From NCBI GenBank assembly GCA_902617025.1, contig CACMVB010000003.1, positions 62,001 through 126,000 of the forward strand: 64,000 bases of DNA, in the 5' to 3' direction. This document shows, in pieces, positions 40,701-48,677 of this stretch. The DNA comes from an uncultured Pelagibacteraceae bacterium. Lineage in GTDB: Bacteria; Pseudomonadota; Alphaproteobacteria; Pelagibacterales; Pelagibacteraceae. The first letter of the stretch is position 1; each line of letters starts with the position of its first letter. The position numbers were made by a program, and so were the translations under genes. The notes beneath the pieces were generated by a model. That model worked only from the letters and a program-made list of their open reading frames with translations, ran no database searches and had not been told where the DNA came from.

Positions 40701-41128
40701 CAAAAGGCACTCCATATGCAATTGTTAAGTTTAGTGATAAAAAAGGAGAATTCGAATTATTTTTGTTTTCAGAAATACTTGTAAATAATAGGGACAAATT
40801 AAAAGAATCTGAGTCTTTTGTATTAAACTTGCAAAAAGATAGAGCAAAAGATGAAAATACAAAGAAAAGAATTAATGTAAAAAAAATTACTTATCTTAAT
40901 GAAATGATAGATAGGCCTTATTCTAAAGTTACTATTGAATTAAAAGAAAATTTTGAAATAGAGGAAATTAAAGAAATTTTGTCAGAAAATGGCAACACAG
41001 AAATAAATTTAATAATAAAAAATCAGAATAAAAAAGTAAATTATTTTTTACAAAATAATAGAAAATTTGATTTAGAGCTCCTCAAGATGTTAAAAACTAA
41101 GAAATACGTCGAAAAAATAATAGTTTAG
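37712..41128 (+). CDS. dnaE: DNA polymerase III alpha subunit
   Basis: Replicative polymerase, 1138 residues. The N-terminal PHP domain is degenerate: the paired metal histidines are reduced to IKIH and the usual TDHGN is SDSLN, so it is unlikely to have nuclease activity, as in E. coli. The Pol core has the catalytic aspartates in PDFDIDF and the GPGRGSGAGSLVAY loop, followed by GLFQLES and FNKSHAAAYA. The C-terminal OB-fold and tau-binding part are present. The ATG at 37712 lies inside lolD. It is the last gene before the rpsB leader. Confidence 0.96.
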   Translation: MLVHDKNFNNIKIHTQYSICEGAIKIDELAEYCKSNKIKSVGLSDSLNLCGALEFSEKLSKVGTQPIIGTQINFKEDNIIGKISLYAKSEEGYKNLTKLSSLSYLKSKEIEEPNCKISDLIKNSQDVILLTGNYRDFFGKLFLSNKLRRFDEIINLLKNNFRDRIYFEVQRHNETDEKNFESYILNKSKSLNVPLIATQEVFYLNQEMYEAHDALRCIGEKNFIDDKNRFKLANEHYFKKSKDLAELYKDIPEALENNYNFHLRFNFKLKKSSPILPSIAGIHDSTPENELLRQAKEGLEIRLENFILKKNQSNTQDQTKKTYFDRLDHEINIINSMNYASYFLIVSDYIKWAKKNSIPVGPGRGSGAGSLVAYSLDITDLDPIKYNLIFERFLNPDRISMPDFDIDFCEEKRDQVFGYLKNKYKDGVAHIITFGKLKARMALRDVGRVLGLSYGHVDRLCKMVPFDPSRPLTLQESIDREPRFKNEVKNNPKVKKLLELSLKLEGLNRNMATHAAGVVIAGDKLAEKFPLYVDHNSNLILPSTQFDMYSSENAGLVKFDLLGLKTLTVIDKTLKRLKTKNINLNISQINQSDEKVFSLLSTGETTGLFQLESAGMREAIKQMKPNKFDDIIALVALYRPGPMSNIPIYNDCKNGIKQPDYIHPTLKEILKPTYGIIIYQEQVMQIAQTLAGFTAGEADILRRAMGKKKKAELDRQKERFINGAIKKGISKDVANFVFTKIEPFAQYGFNKSHAAAYALIAYQTAYLKTYHKEDFIAATMTTELTNTSKLREFVEELKRLNVEIVRPSINKCFAEFKAENNKIYYGLGAIKNVGFEAISNIVKERESKGKFKSLVDFVNRVNPKDINKLQLEGLTKAGAFDEFDKDRNKIFNSIPKIIQKIKNINDDKLNNQSSLFDIKDGGMDEFDYLPTTPWKQKELLYEEFKSLGFYVSDHPLSEYNEVFDQLNIISFNQFVENDKNEGLVAGTIMSLQEKKSAKGTPYAIVKFSDKKGEFELFLFSEILVNNRDKLKESESFVLNLQKDRAKDENTKKRINVKKITYLNEMIDRPYSKVTIELKENFEIEEIKEILSENGNTEINLIIKNQNKKVNYFLQNNRKFDLELLKMLKTKKYVEKIIV

Positions 41129-41132
41129 AGTA

Positions 41133-41160
41133 TTGATTTTTTAAGGTGTTTGTATATATC
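41133..41160 (+). promoter_or_regulatory. Possible promoter of rpsB-tsf
   Basis: TTGATT (41133-41138) and TATATC (41155-41160) are separated by 16 bases, with a predicted start near 41167. Each box matches four of six consensus positions. It lies just after dnaE and ahead of the structured leader. Confidence 0.35.
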
Positions 41161-41166
41161 AGTGAA

Positions 41167-41247
41167 TAAATACGCACACAGTTTAAGGGTTGTACCCTAC
41201 CGGTCCATTATATTGGAATTACTGTGGTGGAATAACCGGAAAAAAAT
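41167..41247 (+). ncRNA. Structured 5' leader of rpsB (candidate ribosomal-protein autoregulatory element)
   Basis: Two hairpins can be drawn in the leader. The first is AGGGT-TGT-ACCCT (41186-41198), five pairs with a 3-base loop. The second pairs CCGGT (41200-41204) with ACCGG (41235-41239), extended by CCA/TGG (41205-41207 with 41228-41230) across a 4-base bulge. The 3' arm includes the only Shine-Dalgarno-like sequence (GGA, 41238-41240), 7 bases before the ATG, so closing the stem would block initiation. In E. coli S2 represses rpsB-tsf through the leader; the same logic is inferred here. GC content is visibly higher than in the surroundings. Confidence 0.6.
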
Positions 41248-41991
41248 ATGAATGTACCAAAAGTTGATATCAAACAATTACTTGAAGCTGGTGTTCATCT
41301 AGGACACAAAACCCTTAGATGGAATCCAAAGATGAAAAAGTTCATTTTTGGCGAAAAGAATTCGATACATATTATTGATTTAACTCTGACAGTAGAATTT
41401 ATAAAAAATGCCCTAGTCCAAGTTCATAATGTTATTTCGAGTGGGGGTAAGTTACTTGTTGTATCCACAAAAAAACAAGCTTCTGAACAAATTAGCGAAT
41501 TGGCAAAAGATACGGGTCAGTATTACGTTAATTATAGATGGCTCGGAGGTATGTTAACTAATTGGAATACAATACAAAACTCAATCAAGAGATTAAAAAA
41601 ACTGGAAGATCAATTGTCAAAAGAAAATTTAGGATTTACTAAAAAAGAAATTTTAAAGTTTGGTAAAGAGAGAGAAAAATTAAAAAGATCACTTGGCGGT
41701 ATAACTGAAATGAAAAAAACACCAGATCTTATTTTTATAATTGATACAAATATTGAGTCATTAGCAGTGGCAGAGGCAAAAAAATTAGGAATACCTATAA
41801 TCGCTATAGTAGATACTAATTCGGACCCAACAGATATAGATTTCCCTATTCCAGGAAACGATGATGCAAGGAGATCTATAAATCTCTATTGTGAGCTGAT
41901 AAAAAGCACGATTAAAGATGCGGAAAAATTTATAAAAGACGCTCCAGCTAAAGAGGAAAAAACTAAAATTCCAAATTCAAAAAAAAAATAG
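41248..41991 (+). CDS. rpsB: Ribosomal protein S2 (uS2)
   Basis: Small-subunit protein of 247 residues. The N-terminal [21 protein letters not shown] and [14 protein letters not shown] stretches and the [14 protein letters not shown] motif near residue 92 are highly conserved in uS2. [19 protein letters not shown] near 190 is also typical. The C-terminus is a Lys-rich tail. It is followed by tsf after 16 bases. Expression is probably controlled by the hairpin leader just upstream. Confidence 0.97.
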   Translation: MNVPKVDIKQLLEAGVHLGHKTLRWNPKMKKFIFGEKNSIHIIDLTLTVEFIKNALVQVHNVISSGGKLLVVSTKKQASEQISELAKDTGQYYVNYRWLGGMLTNWNTIQNSIKRLKKLEDQLSKENLGFTKKEILKFGKEREKLKRSLGGITEMKKTPDLIFIIDTNIESLAVAEAKKLGIPIIAIVDTNSDPTDIDFPIPGNDDARRSINLYCELIKSTIKDAEKFIKDAPAKEEKTKIPNSKKK

Positions 41992-42007
41992 TTTAATAAG
42001 ATTACAA

Positions 42008-42874
42008 ATGTCTAACAAAGATTTACTAGATAACATAAAAAAACTTAGGGAAATGACAGGAGTTGGTTTTAAAGATTGTAAACTGGCTTTAGACGAGAAT
42101 AGGGGAGATATAGATAAATCGATCGAATTTTTAAGAAAAAAAGGTATAGCCAAGGCATCAAAAAAAATGAATAGAACTGCTTCAGAAGGCTTAGCTTTAG
42201 TTAATGAACAAAATGGTGAAGTATCTTTAATTGAAATAAACAGCGAGACCGATTTCGTTGCAAAAAATAGTGATTTTATTATTTTTTGCAAAGAATTATC
42301 AGACATAAATTTTAATGTAAGAGGTGATTTTGAAAAACTTAATAATTCTCAAATGAACAACGGGCAAACCGTAAAAGATGCTCTTATAAATCTAATTTCG
42401 AAAATTGGAGAAAAAATTACAATTAGGAGGACTCACTTTTTTGACAAATCTAGAGGACAAAATTATTTTTACGTACACTCAGCTATAGAAAAAAATATCG
42501 GTAAAATTATCTCAGTTGTTAAGCTAGATGGAGCTTCAAACAGCAAAGATAATGATTTAGGCTCAAAGTTAGCTATGCATATTGCAGCTTCTAATCCTCT
42601 TGCTATAGACAAAGATGGAATAGATAAAAATATTGTAGAGAAAGAATTAGAAATAATTAAAGCAGAAATAGTTAACTCAGGAAAACCACCCGAATTAGCA
42701 GAGAAAATTTCTAAAGGAAAAATTTCTAAATTCCTCAATGAAAATTCACTACTTAATCAAATATGGATTATGGACCCAAAAAAAACTGTCCAAGACATTT
42801 TAAATGACAGCTCTTCTGAAAAAAAAATAAATGTACTAGAATTTGTGAAGTATAAAGTGGGAGAAGGGATATAA
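42008..42874 (+). CDS. tsf: Elongation factor Ts
   Basis: Nucleotide exchange factor for EF-Tu, 288 residues. It has the N-terminal UBA-like domain with LREMTGVGFKDCKLALDE (12-29) and the core motif INSETDFVAKN near residue 78, in which the TDFVAKN residues contact EF-Tu. The C-terminal core subdomain follows. The canonical rpsB-tsf order holds, but the next gene is frr instead of pyrH. Confidence 0.96.
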   Translation: MSNKDLLDNIKKLREMTGVGFKDCKLALDENRGDIDKSIEFLRKKGIAKASKKMNRTASEGLALVNEQNGEVSLIEINSETDFVAKNSDFIIFCKELSDINFNVRGDFEKLNNSQMNNGQTVKDALINLISKIGEKITIRRTHFFDKSRGQNYFYVHSAIEKNIGKIISVVKLDGASNSKDNDLGSKLAMHIAASNPLAIDKDGIDKNIVEKELEIIKAEIVNSGKPPELAEKISKGKISKFLNENSLLNQIWIMDPKKTVQDILNDSSSEKKINVLEFVKYKVGEGI

Positions 42875-42875
42875 A

Positions 42876-43436
42876 TTGAACGACGAGTTTAATAATAAAG
42901 ATTATTCAATTAAAATGGATAAGACTTTCCATTCACTCAAAAAAGATATGGCTACTTTAAGAACTGGTAGAGCAAATAAAAGCATGCTCGATACTATAAA
43001 AGTCGATGTTTATGGCCAATTAATGCCTATCGATCAACTAGCTACAATAAGTGTTCCTGAAGCAAGATTAATATCTTTGCAGGTTTGGGATAAAGCGAAC
43101 TTAGCCCTAATTGACTCAGCTTTACAAAAGTCAGATTTAGGAATCAACCCCCAAATTGATGGCCAAATAATTAGATTGAGAATACCAGACTTAACAGAAG
43201 AGAGAAGAAAAGACTTGATTAAAATACTTAAAAATATGGGTGAAAAATCAAAAGTCTCAATTAGGAATGTTAGAAGAGAAGCGAATGAAGAATTGAAAAA
43301 AAAATTAAAAGAAAAAACTTTAACTGAAGACCAAAGTAAAAATTTTGAAAAAGAAGTGCAGAAATTGACTGATGAAAATATAAACAAAATTGAAAAGGCT
43401 CTAACCGAAAAAGAAAAAGAGATCATTCAAATATGA
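42876..43436 (+). CDS. frr: Ribosome recycling factor
   Basis: Splits the post-termination ribosome with EF-G. The 186-residue sequence contains LRTGRANKSMLDTIKVDVYG near residue 28 and the hallmark LTEERRKDLIKILKNMGEKSKVSIRNVRREA, the long helical bundle arm. The start is a TTG at 42876, one base after the tsf stop; the next in-frame ATG at 42915 would remove the conserved N-terminal helix. The upstream GAAGGGA can serve as a ribosome-binding site. It overlaps uppS by 4 bases (ATGA). Confidence 0.95.
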   Translation: MNDEFNNKDYSIKMDKTFHSLKKDMATLRTGRANKSMLDTIKVDVYGQLMPIDQLATISVPEARLISLQVWDKANLALIDSALQKSDLGINPQIDGQIIRLRIPDLTEERRKDLIKILKNMGEKSKVSIRNVRREANEELKKKLKEKTLTEDQSKNFEKEVQKLTDENINKIEKALTEKEKEIIQI

Positions 43437-44098
43437 ATAAACTCAACCATGTTGCCTTTATTATGGACGGCAATGGAAGGTGGGGAAAGAAAAGAAAAAA
43501 AGGTAGAAATTTTGGACATTTAAAAGGCGTAGAAACAGTAAAAAAAATAGTTACTTCCTCTTTAAAATTGAAAATTCCATATATTACATTTTATGTATTT
43601 TCCTCAGAAAACTGGAATAGGCCTAAAAAGGAAATATCTTATTTATTTAAATTGATTAATAATTATTTTTTAAGAGAAATTATTAATGTAGTTTCTCAGG
43701 GAATAAAAATTAATATTATTGGTGAAATAAGTAAACTGCCTTTGAACGTTAAAAAAATATTAAGAGATACTATAAAAAAAACTAAAAAGAATAACAAAAT
43801 AGTTGTAAATTTAGCTATTAACTACGGTTCAAAAAATGAAATAATCAACGCTTTTAAAAAAACTAAAAAAATTAATCTTAAAAATTTTGAAAAAAATCTT
43901 TATACGAAGAATATACCAGATCCAGAAATATTGATCAGAACAGGAGGTCATTATAGGTTGAGTAATTTTATGTTATGGCAATTAGCTTATGCTGAACTAT
44001 TTTTTGTCAAAAAACTCTGGCCAGATTTTAATGCCAAAGATTTAAATAATATTATTAAGAAATATAAAAAAACAAAAAGAAATTTTGGATCAATATAA
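43433..44098 (+). CDS. uppS: Undecaprenyl diphosphate synthase
   Basis: Cis-prenyltransferase that makes the C55 carrier for peptidoglycan and surface glycans. Visible are the substrate loop MDGNGRWGKKR with D12, the GHLKGVE segment, the FSSENWNRP motif near residue 62 and the C-terminal DPEILIRTGGHYRLSNFMLWQ, where the usual E in RTSGE is replaced by H. At 221 residues it is slightly short. It shares ATGA with frr and TAATG with cdsA. Confidence 0.94.
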   Translation: MNKLNHVAFIMDGNGRWGKKRKKGRNFGHLKGVETVKKIVTSSLKLKIPYITFYVFSSENWNRPKKEISYLFKLINNYFLREIINVVSQGIKINIIGEISKLPLNVKKILRDTIKKTKKNNKIVVNLAINYGSKNEIINAFKKTKKINLKNFEKNLYTKNIPDPEILIRTGGHYRLSNFMLWQLAYAELFFVKKLWPDFNAKDLNNIIKKYKKTKRNFGSI

Positions 44099-44742
44099 TG
44101 AAAAATTTAAAAAAAAGAACTTTAACAGCGTTCTCTTTAATAATTTTACTAGCCCTTATATTTAAATATAAATTGATACTCCTATCTAGCTTATTAATAT
44201 TAGGAATATTAGCAATTATTGAATTTTTTAATTTAACAAAAAATATTTTAAGAAATAAATTAAATTATTTTTTTTTAAATCTAATTTTTATAATTTACCT
44301 ATTTATATTTTCTTTAATGTTCTTTATTTTTTCAAATTCTTATGAACTAAAAATTATTCTTTTTTGCATACTATTTGCTTGTATTGCTTCAGATACAGGC
44401 GGTTATATTATTGGTAATCTGATAGGAGGTCCAAAATTAGCAAAAATTAGCCCAAAAAAAACTATTTCTGGTGCCATTGGATCTATAATATTTTCCAGCA
44501 TTATATTTTCAATTTTAATATATTTTTTTTCAAATAATATAAATTTTATTGTTATGATAATTGGCGCGTTTACCTCTTTAGCATGTCAATTAGGAGATTT
44601 ATTTTTTTCATATTTAAAAAGAAAAGCAAAAATTAAAGATACAGGAAATTTTTTACCAGGACATGGAGGTGTTTTGGATAGATTAGATGGAATATTAATT
44701 GGTTTACCGCTAGGATATTTTGGGTTTATATTATTCTATTAA
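44098..44742 (+). CDS. cdsA: Phosphatidate cytidylyltransferase
   Basis: Makes CDP-diacylglycerol, the precursor of phospholipids, in the inner membrane. The family signature is present near the C-terminus: SYLKRKAKIKD followed by LPGHGGVLDRLDG. SPKKTISGAIGS near residue 121 matches the PKKT nucleotide-binding element. The protein has 214 residues and about six helices, shorter than E. coli CdsA (285); the N-terminal helices are fewer. It lies directly between uppS and dxr without gaps. Confidence 0.93.
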   Translation: MKNLKKRTLTAFSLIILLALIFKYKLILLSSLLILGILAIIEFFNLTKNILRNKLNYFFLNLIFIIYLFIFSLMFFIFSNSYELKIILFCILFACIASDTGGYIIGNLIGGPKLAKISPKKTISGAIGSIIFSSIIFSILIYFFSNNINFIVMIIGAFTSLACQLGDLFFSYLKRKAKIKDTGNFLPGHGGVLDRLDGILIGLPLGYFGFILFY

Positions 44743-45915
44743 ATGAAAAAAACAATTTCAATACTAGGATCTACTGGATCAATAGGATTATCAACTTTAA
44801 AAATAATAGATAAAAAAAAAAACTTATTTAGTATAGATTTATTATCAGCCCACAAAAATTATGTCTCTATAGTTTCCCAAATAAGAAAATATAAACCTAA
44901 AGTTTTTGTAATTTCAAATAATAGAATATTTGAAAAAATAAAGAAAAAATTTAAAAATAAAAAAAAAATTATTATTTTAAACAACTTTAATCAAATAAAA
45001 TCAAAAAGAAAAACTGATATCACGGTGTCAGCTATACCCGGATTAGTTGGCTTACAACCAACAATCAAAATGCTTAAAATAAGTAAAAAAATTTTAATTG
45101 CAAATAAAGAGTCGATTATTTGTGGTTGGAGTATTATTAAAAAAATTGCATTAAAAAACAAAACTAAAATAATTCCAGTCGACTCAGAGCATTTTTCCAT
45201 TTTGAAATTACTAGAAAACAACAATCTAAATGAGATTAAAAAAATCTATATTACAGCGTCTGGTGGCCCTTTTTTAAAATATAAAAGCCATCAATTTAAA
45301 AAAATAACACCTAGTCAAGCAATTAAACACCCCAAATGGAAAATGGGAAAAAAAATAAGTGTAGATTCCTCAACATTGATGAATAAGATTCTAGAAATAA
45401 TAGAAGCTCAAAAATTATTTAACATACCAAGTAATAAGCTTGATATCTTGATACACCCTAACTCGTTGGTTCATGCTATTGTCGAATTAAAAAACGGTTT
45501 GAGCAAATTTATCTTTCATGAAACTACGATGATAATACCTTTAGCAAATGCAATATTTGATAATAGATTAGATATTGAAGAATTTATCAAACTTAAAAAA
45601 AACAGAATATCTGCTGAAAATAAAAACTTAATATTTCAGAAAGTTGATGAAAAAACTTTTCCGGTAATTAGGCTTAAAAATAGAGCCAATGAACATACAT
45701 CCACTTCAATAATTTTGAATGCTGCTAATGAAATATTAGTTGATCATTTTCTTGGTAAAAAGTTACCTTTTTTAAGTATTTCCAAAATCATTTTGGGCAT
45801 TCTTAATGATAGAAATTATTTAAAATATGCTATAAAGATCCCTAAAAATATAGATCAAATCATAGAAATCGACAAATGGGCAAGAAATTTAACTTTGAGC
45901 AAAATACAATTATGA
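44743..45915 (+). CDS. dxr: 1-deoxy-D-xylulose 5-phosphate reductoisomerase
   Basis: Second enzyme of the MEP isoprenoid pathway, NADPH-dependent. The N-terminal GSTGSIGLSTL nucleotide motif, ANKESIICGW near residue 125, the substrate loop ITASGGPFL near 168 and HPKWKMGKKISVDSSTLMNK near 195-215 are all present. At 390 residues it is full length. It starts directly after cdsA and overlaps bamA by 4 bases (ATGA). The intramembrane protease rseP, which usually follows dxr, is absent here. Confidence 0.95.
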   Translation: MKKTISILGSTGSIGLSTLKIIDKKKNLFSIDLLSAHKNYVSIVSQIRKYKPKVFVISNNRIFEKIKKKFKNKKKIIILNNFNQIKSKRKTDITVSAIPGLVGLQPTIKMLKISKKILIANKESIICGWSIIKKIALKNKTKIIPVDSEHFSILKLLENNNLNEIKKIYITASGGPFLKYKSHQFKKITPSQAIKHPKWKMGKKISVDSSTLMNKILEIIEAQKLFNIPSNKLDILIHPNSLVHAIVELKNGLSKFIFHETTMIIPLANAIFDNRLDIEEFIKLKKNRISAENKNLIFQKVDEKTFPVIRLKNRANEHTSTSIILNAANEILVDHFLGKKLPFLSISKIILGILNDRNYLKYAIKIPKNIDQIIEIDKWARNLTLSKIQL

Positions 45916-48143
45916 AAAAAATCTCAGTAATAATATCTATATTTTTTTTATGCCTCTCAACAACAAAGGCAGAAATAGTCAAACAAATAACAATTGAGGG
46001 AAATAAACGTATATCAGATGAAACAGTAAAAATTTATGGAGAGATTGAAAATAACAAAAATTATACAGATGAGGATATTGATATAGTTTTAAAAAATCTC
46101 TATTCCACAAATTTTTTTGAAGATGTGCAAATTTCATTGGAAAATAATGTACTAATTATAAACTTAAAAGAATATCCTATTATTAATCAACTTATTGTAG
46201 TAGGTGAAAAAAATAAAAGATATTTAGATCAAATAAAAAAGATTATTTCTACTAAAGAAAGAAGATCATTTATAAAATCAAACTTATCTAAAGATATCGA
46301 GATAATTAAAAAATTATACTCATCTTTAGGGTACAATTCACCCAAAATAGAAACTAAATTAAAAGAGATAGACGAAAATAACTTAGATTTATTAATTGAA
46401 ATAGAGCGAGGAAATCAAACTAAAATTTCATCTATAAAATTTATTGGCAATGACAGCATTAGATCAAAAAGATTAAAAGACGTGATAGTGAGTGAAGAGG
46501 ATAAATTTTATAAAATAATCTCAAAAAACACTAATTTTAACGAAAGTTTAGTTGAACTAGATAGGAGACTCTTATCTAATTATTACAAATCATTAGGATT
46601 TTATGATGTTAAAATTACTTCAAACTTTGCAGAGATAAATCTAAAAGGTAACGCTGAGCTAGTATATTCAATTGATGAAGGTAATAGATTCACAATTAAT
46701 AAAATTTCGACAAATGTTGATCCTGTATTTGATAAAAGTTTATTTCTTCCACTTAATCAAATTTATTTAAAATATGTTGGTGAATACTATTCTCCCTTTA
46801 AAATAAAAAAGTTATTAGAAGAATTAGATGAGTTAATAGATAAGAATAACTTACAGTTTGTTGAACATAACGTTCAAGAAATCGTTCAAGAAAACTCTAT
46901 TAATATAGTTTTTAATGTTTTTGAAGGGCAAAAAGTTTTAATTGAAAGAATAAATATAAAAGGAAACAATATAACAAACGAGGATGTAATAAGAGGAGAA
47001 TTGATTTTAGATGAAGGTGATCCATTTACAAATTTAAATCTTGAAAAATCTATCGCCGAAATTAAGGCTAGAAATATATTTAAAGAAGTCGATTATGAAA
47101 TAAAAGAAGGAAGTAAAAAAAATCTTAAAGTTATAAATATTGTAGTAGAGGAAAAACCCACAGGTGAAATTAGTGCCGGAGCAGGAGTTGGAACAAGTGG
47201 AGGTAATTTTGCAATAGGCATTAGAGAAAATAATTGGTTAGGTGAAGGTAAACGTGTTGGATTTGATTTAGAAATAGACGAAGAGTCACTAGCTGGCCAG
47301 TTAAGCTACTCTAATCCAAACTATGATTTTCTTGGCAATTCATTAAACTATTCTTTAGCAAGTGAAAAAAATGATAAACCAGATCAGGGTTATGAAAACT
47401 CAATTATATCAGGAAGTATTGGCACTTCATTTGAGCAATACAAAGATGTAATAGCTAGCTTAGGCTTGAGTTTTTCTCATGATGACCTAAGAACGTTAGA
47501 TAGTGCTTCAGACTCTTTAAAAAAGCAAAAAGGCTCTTACGATGAGATTGCAGCAAATTACGGTTTTACATTTGATAAAAGAAATAGAGCTTTCATGCCG
47601 ACAAGTGGATCAATTGTTTCTTTTAGACAAAGTTTACCTGTTTATGCTGATAAATCTTTTTGGTCTAATACTTTTAGCGCAAGCACTTACAAAAGTTTAA
47701 ATGAAGATATAGTTGGCGCTGGTAGATTTTATTTAGCTGCAGTGAACGGACTAGGTTCAGATGATGTGCGACTAAGCAAAAGAAAAGGTTTAAGCAGTAA
47801 AAGATTAAGGGGATTTGAAAGAAATAAAATCGGTCCAGTAGATGGTTCGGATCATATTGGAGGAAATTATGCTGCTGCATTAAACTTTGAGGCAAATTTA
47901 TTAAAAATTCTACCAGAGGATACTAATACAGATATTAGTTTATTTTTAGATTTTGCTAATGTTTGGGGTGTAGATTACGACAGTTCATTAGATGATAGTA
48001 ATAAAATTAGGTCAAGTACGGGAGTTATGGCCAATTGGATGTCTCCTTTAGGACCCATTACTTTTGTGTTATCACAAAATCTCTCCAAAGCAAGCACAGA
48101 CAAAACTGAAAGCTTTAATTTCAATCTAGGAACAACATTTTAA
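45912..48143 (+). CDS. bamA: BamA, outer-membrane protein assembly factor
   Basis: Core of the BAM machine that inserts beta-barrels in the outer membrane. From the ATG at 45912 the first 20 residues (KKISVIISIFFLCLSTTKA core) form a signal peptide. Five POTRA repeats occupy about residues 21-420, and the Omp85 barrel follows, ending in phenylalanine (NFNLGTTF) as expected. A conserved barrel motif, RLRGFERN, appears at SKRLRGFERN. The longer open frame from 45876 would bury the signal peptide, so it is rejected. The start overlaps dxr by 4 bases, and skp follows after 3. Confidence 0.95.
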   Translation: MKKISVIISIFFLCLSTTKAEIVKQITIEGNKRISDETVKIYGEIENNKNYTDEDIDIVLKNLYSTNFFEDVQISLENNVLIINLKEYPIINQLIVVGEKNKRYLDQIKKIISTKERRSFIKSNLSKDIEIIKKLYSSLGYNSPKIETKLKEIDENNLDLLIEIERGNQTKISSIKFIGNDSIRSKRLKDVIVSEEDKFYKIISKNTNFNESLVELDRRLLSNYYKSLGFYDVKITSNFAEINLKGNAELVYSIDEGNRFTINKISTNVDPVFDKSLFLPLNQIYLKYVGEYYSPFKIKKLLEELDELIDKNNLQFVEHNVQEIVQENSINIVFNVFEGQKVLIERINIKGNNITNEDVIRGELILDEGDPFTNLNLEKSIAEIKARNIFKEVDYEIKEGSKKNLKVINIVVEEKPTGEISAGAGVGTSGGNFAIGIRENNWLGEGKRVGFDLEIDEESLAGQLSYSNPNYDFLGNSLNYSLASEKNDKPDQGYENSIISGSIGTSFEQYKDVIASLGLSFSHDDLRTLDSASDSLKKQKGSYDEIAANYGFTFDKRNRAFMPTSGSIVSFRQSLPVYADKSFWSNTFSASTYKSLNEDIVGAGRFYLAAVNGLGSDDVRLSKRKGLSSKRLRGFERNKIGPVDGSDHIGGNYAAALNFEANLLKILPEDTNTDISLFLDFANVWGVDYDSSLDDSNKIRSSTGVMANWMSPLGPITFVLSQNLSKASTDKTESFNFNLGTTF

Positions 48144-48146
48144 ATA

Positions 48147-48671
48147 ATGAAATACACAAAAAGATTATTTTTACTAATAGCTCTCTGCTTACTATTTCAA
48201 AAACCATTATTTGCAGAAGTACCGCATTTTTTGGATTTTAAATATATTTTAAACCAAAGCGATGCCGGGAAAAAAGCTCAAACTTTTTTACAAAATAAGT
48301 TACAAAAAGGTATCAAAGATTTACAAGTGAAAGAAAAAAAAATTCTAGAAGAGGAAAAAAAACTTATCCAACAAAAAAAAATTATTTCACCAGAAGCTTA
48401 TAAAGATAAAGTAACAGAGCTTAGGAAAAAAGTTTCATCATTACAAAAAGAGAGAAATACTTTGTTAGAAAGTGTTGCAAAGCAGAGAGCAAAAGCTAAA
48501 AACGAATTATTAAAAAATTTAAATCCAATTATTAAAGATTATATGAACAAAAAAAATATAAGAATGGTTGTTGATAAAAAAAGCCTCCTATTAGCTGATG
48601 AAAAATTAAATATTACTAATGATATAATTGGATTACTAAATAAAAAATTAAAGTCAATTAAACTAAATTAA
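48147..48671 (+). CDS. skp: Skp/OmpH periplasmic chaperone
   Basis: Periplasmic chaperone that escorts unfolded outer-membrane proteins to BamA. The 174-residue protein has a signal peptide with cleavage predicted after LFA (residue 23), then the small head and a long Lys/Glu-rich coiled coil (about 55-130) that forms the tentacles of the trimer. The location between bamA and lpxD is canonical in proteobacteria. Sequence conservation is low, as usual for this family. Confidence 0.88.
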   Translation: MKYTKRLFLLIALCLLFQKPLFAEVPHFLDFKYILNQSDAGKKAQTFLQNKLQKGIKDLQVKEKKILEEEKKLIQQKKIISPEAYKDKVTELRKKVSSLQKERNTLLESVAKQRAKAKNELLKNLNPIIKDYMNKKNIRMVVDKKSLLLADEKLNITNDIIGLLNKKLKSIKLN

Positions 48672-48677
48672 ATTTGA

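Noticed and set aside
43034..43426. Open frame of about 130 codons on the minus strand inside frr
   Set aside because: It lies fully inside a conserved gene in antisense, has Ser/Phe-rich composition typical of the complement of Lys/Glu-rich coding sequence, and lacks any family motif.
45876..45911. Upstream extension of bamA to a start inside dxr
   Set aside because: It would put 12 polar residues in front of a clear signal peptide; the ATG at 45912 with the ATGA overlap is better.
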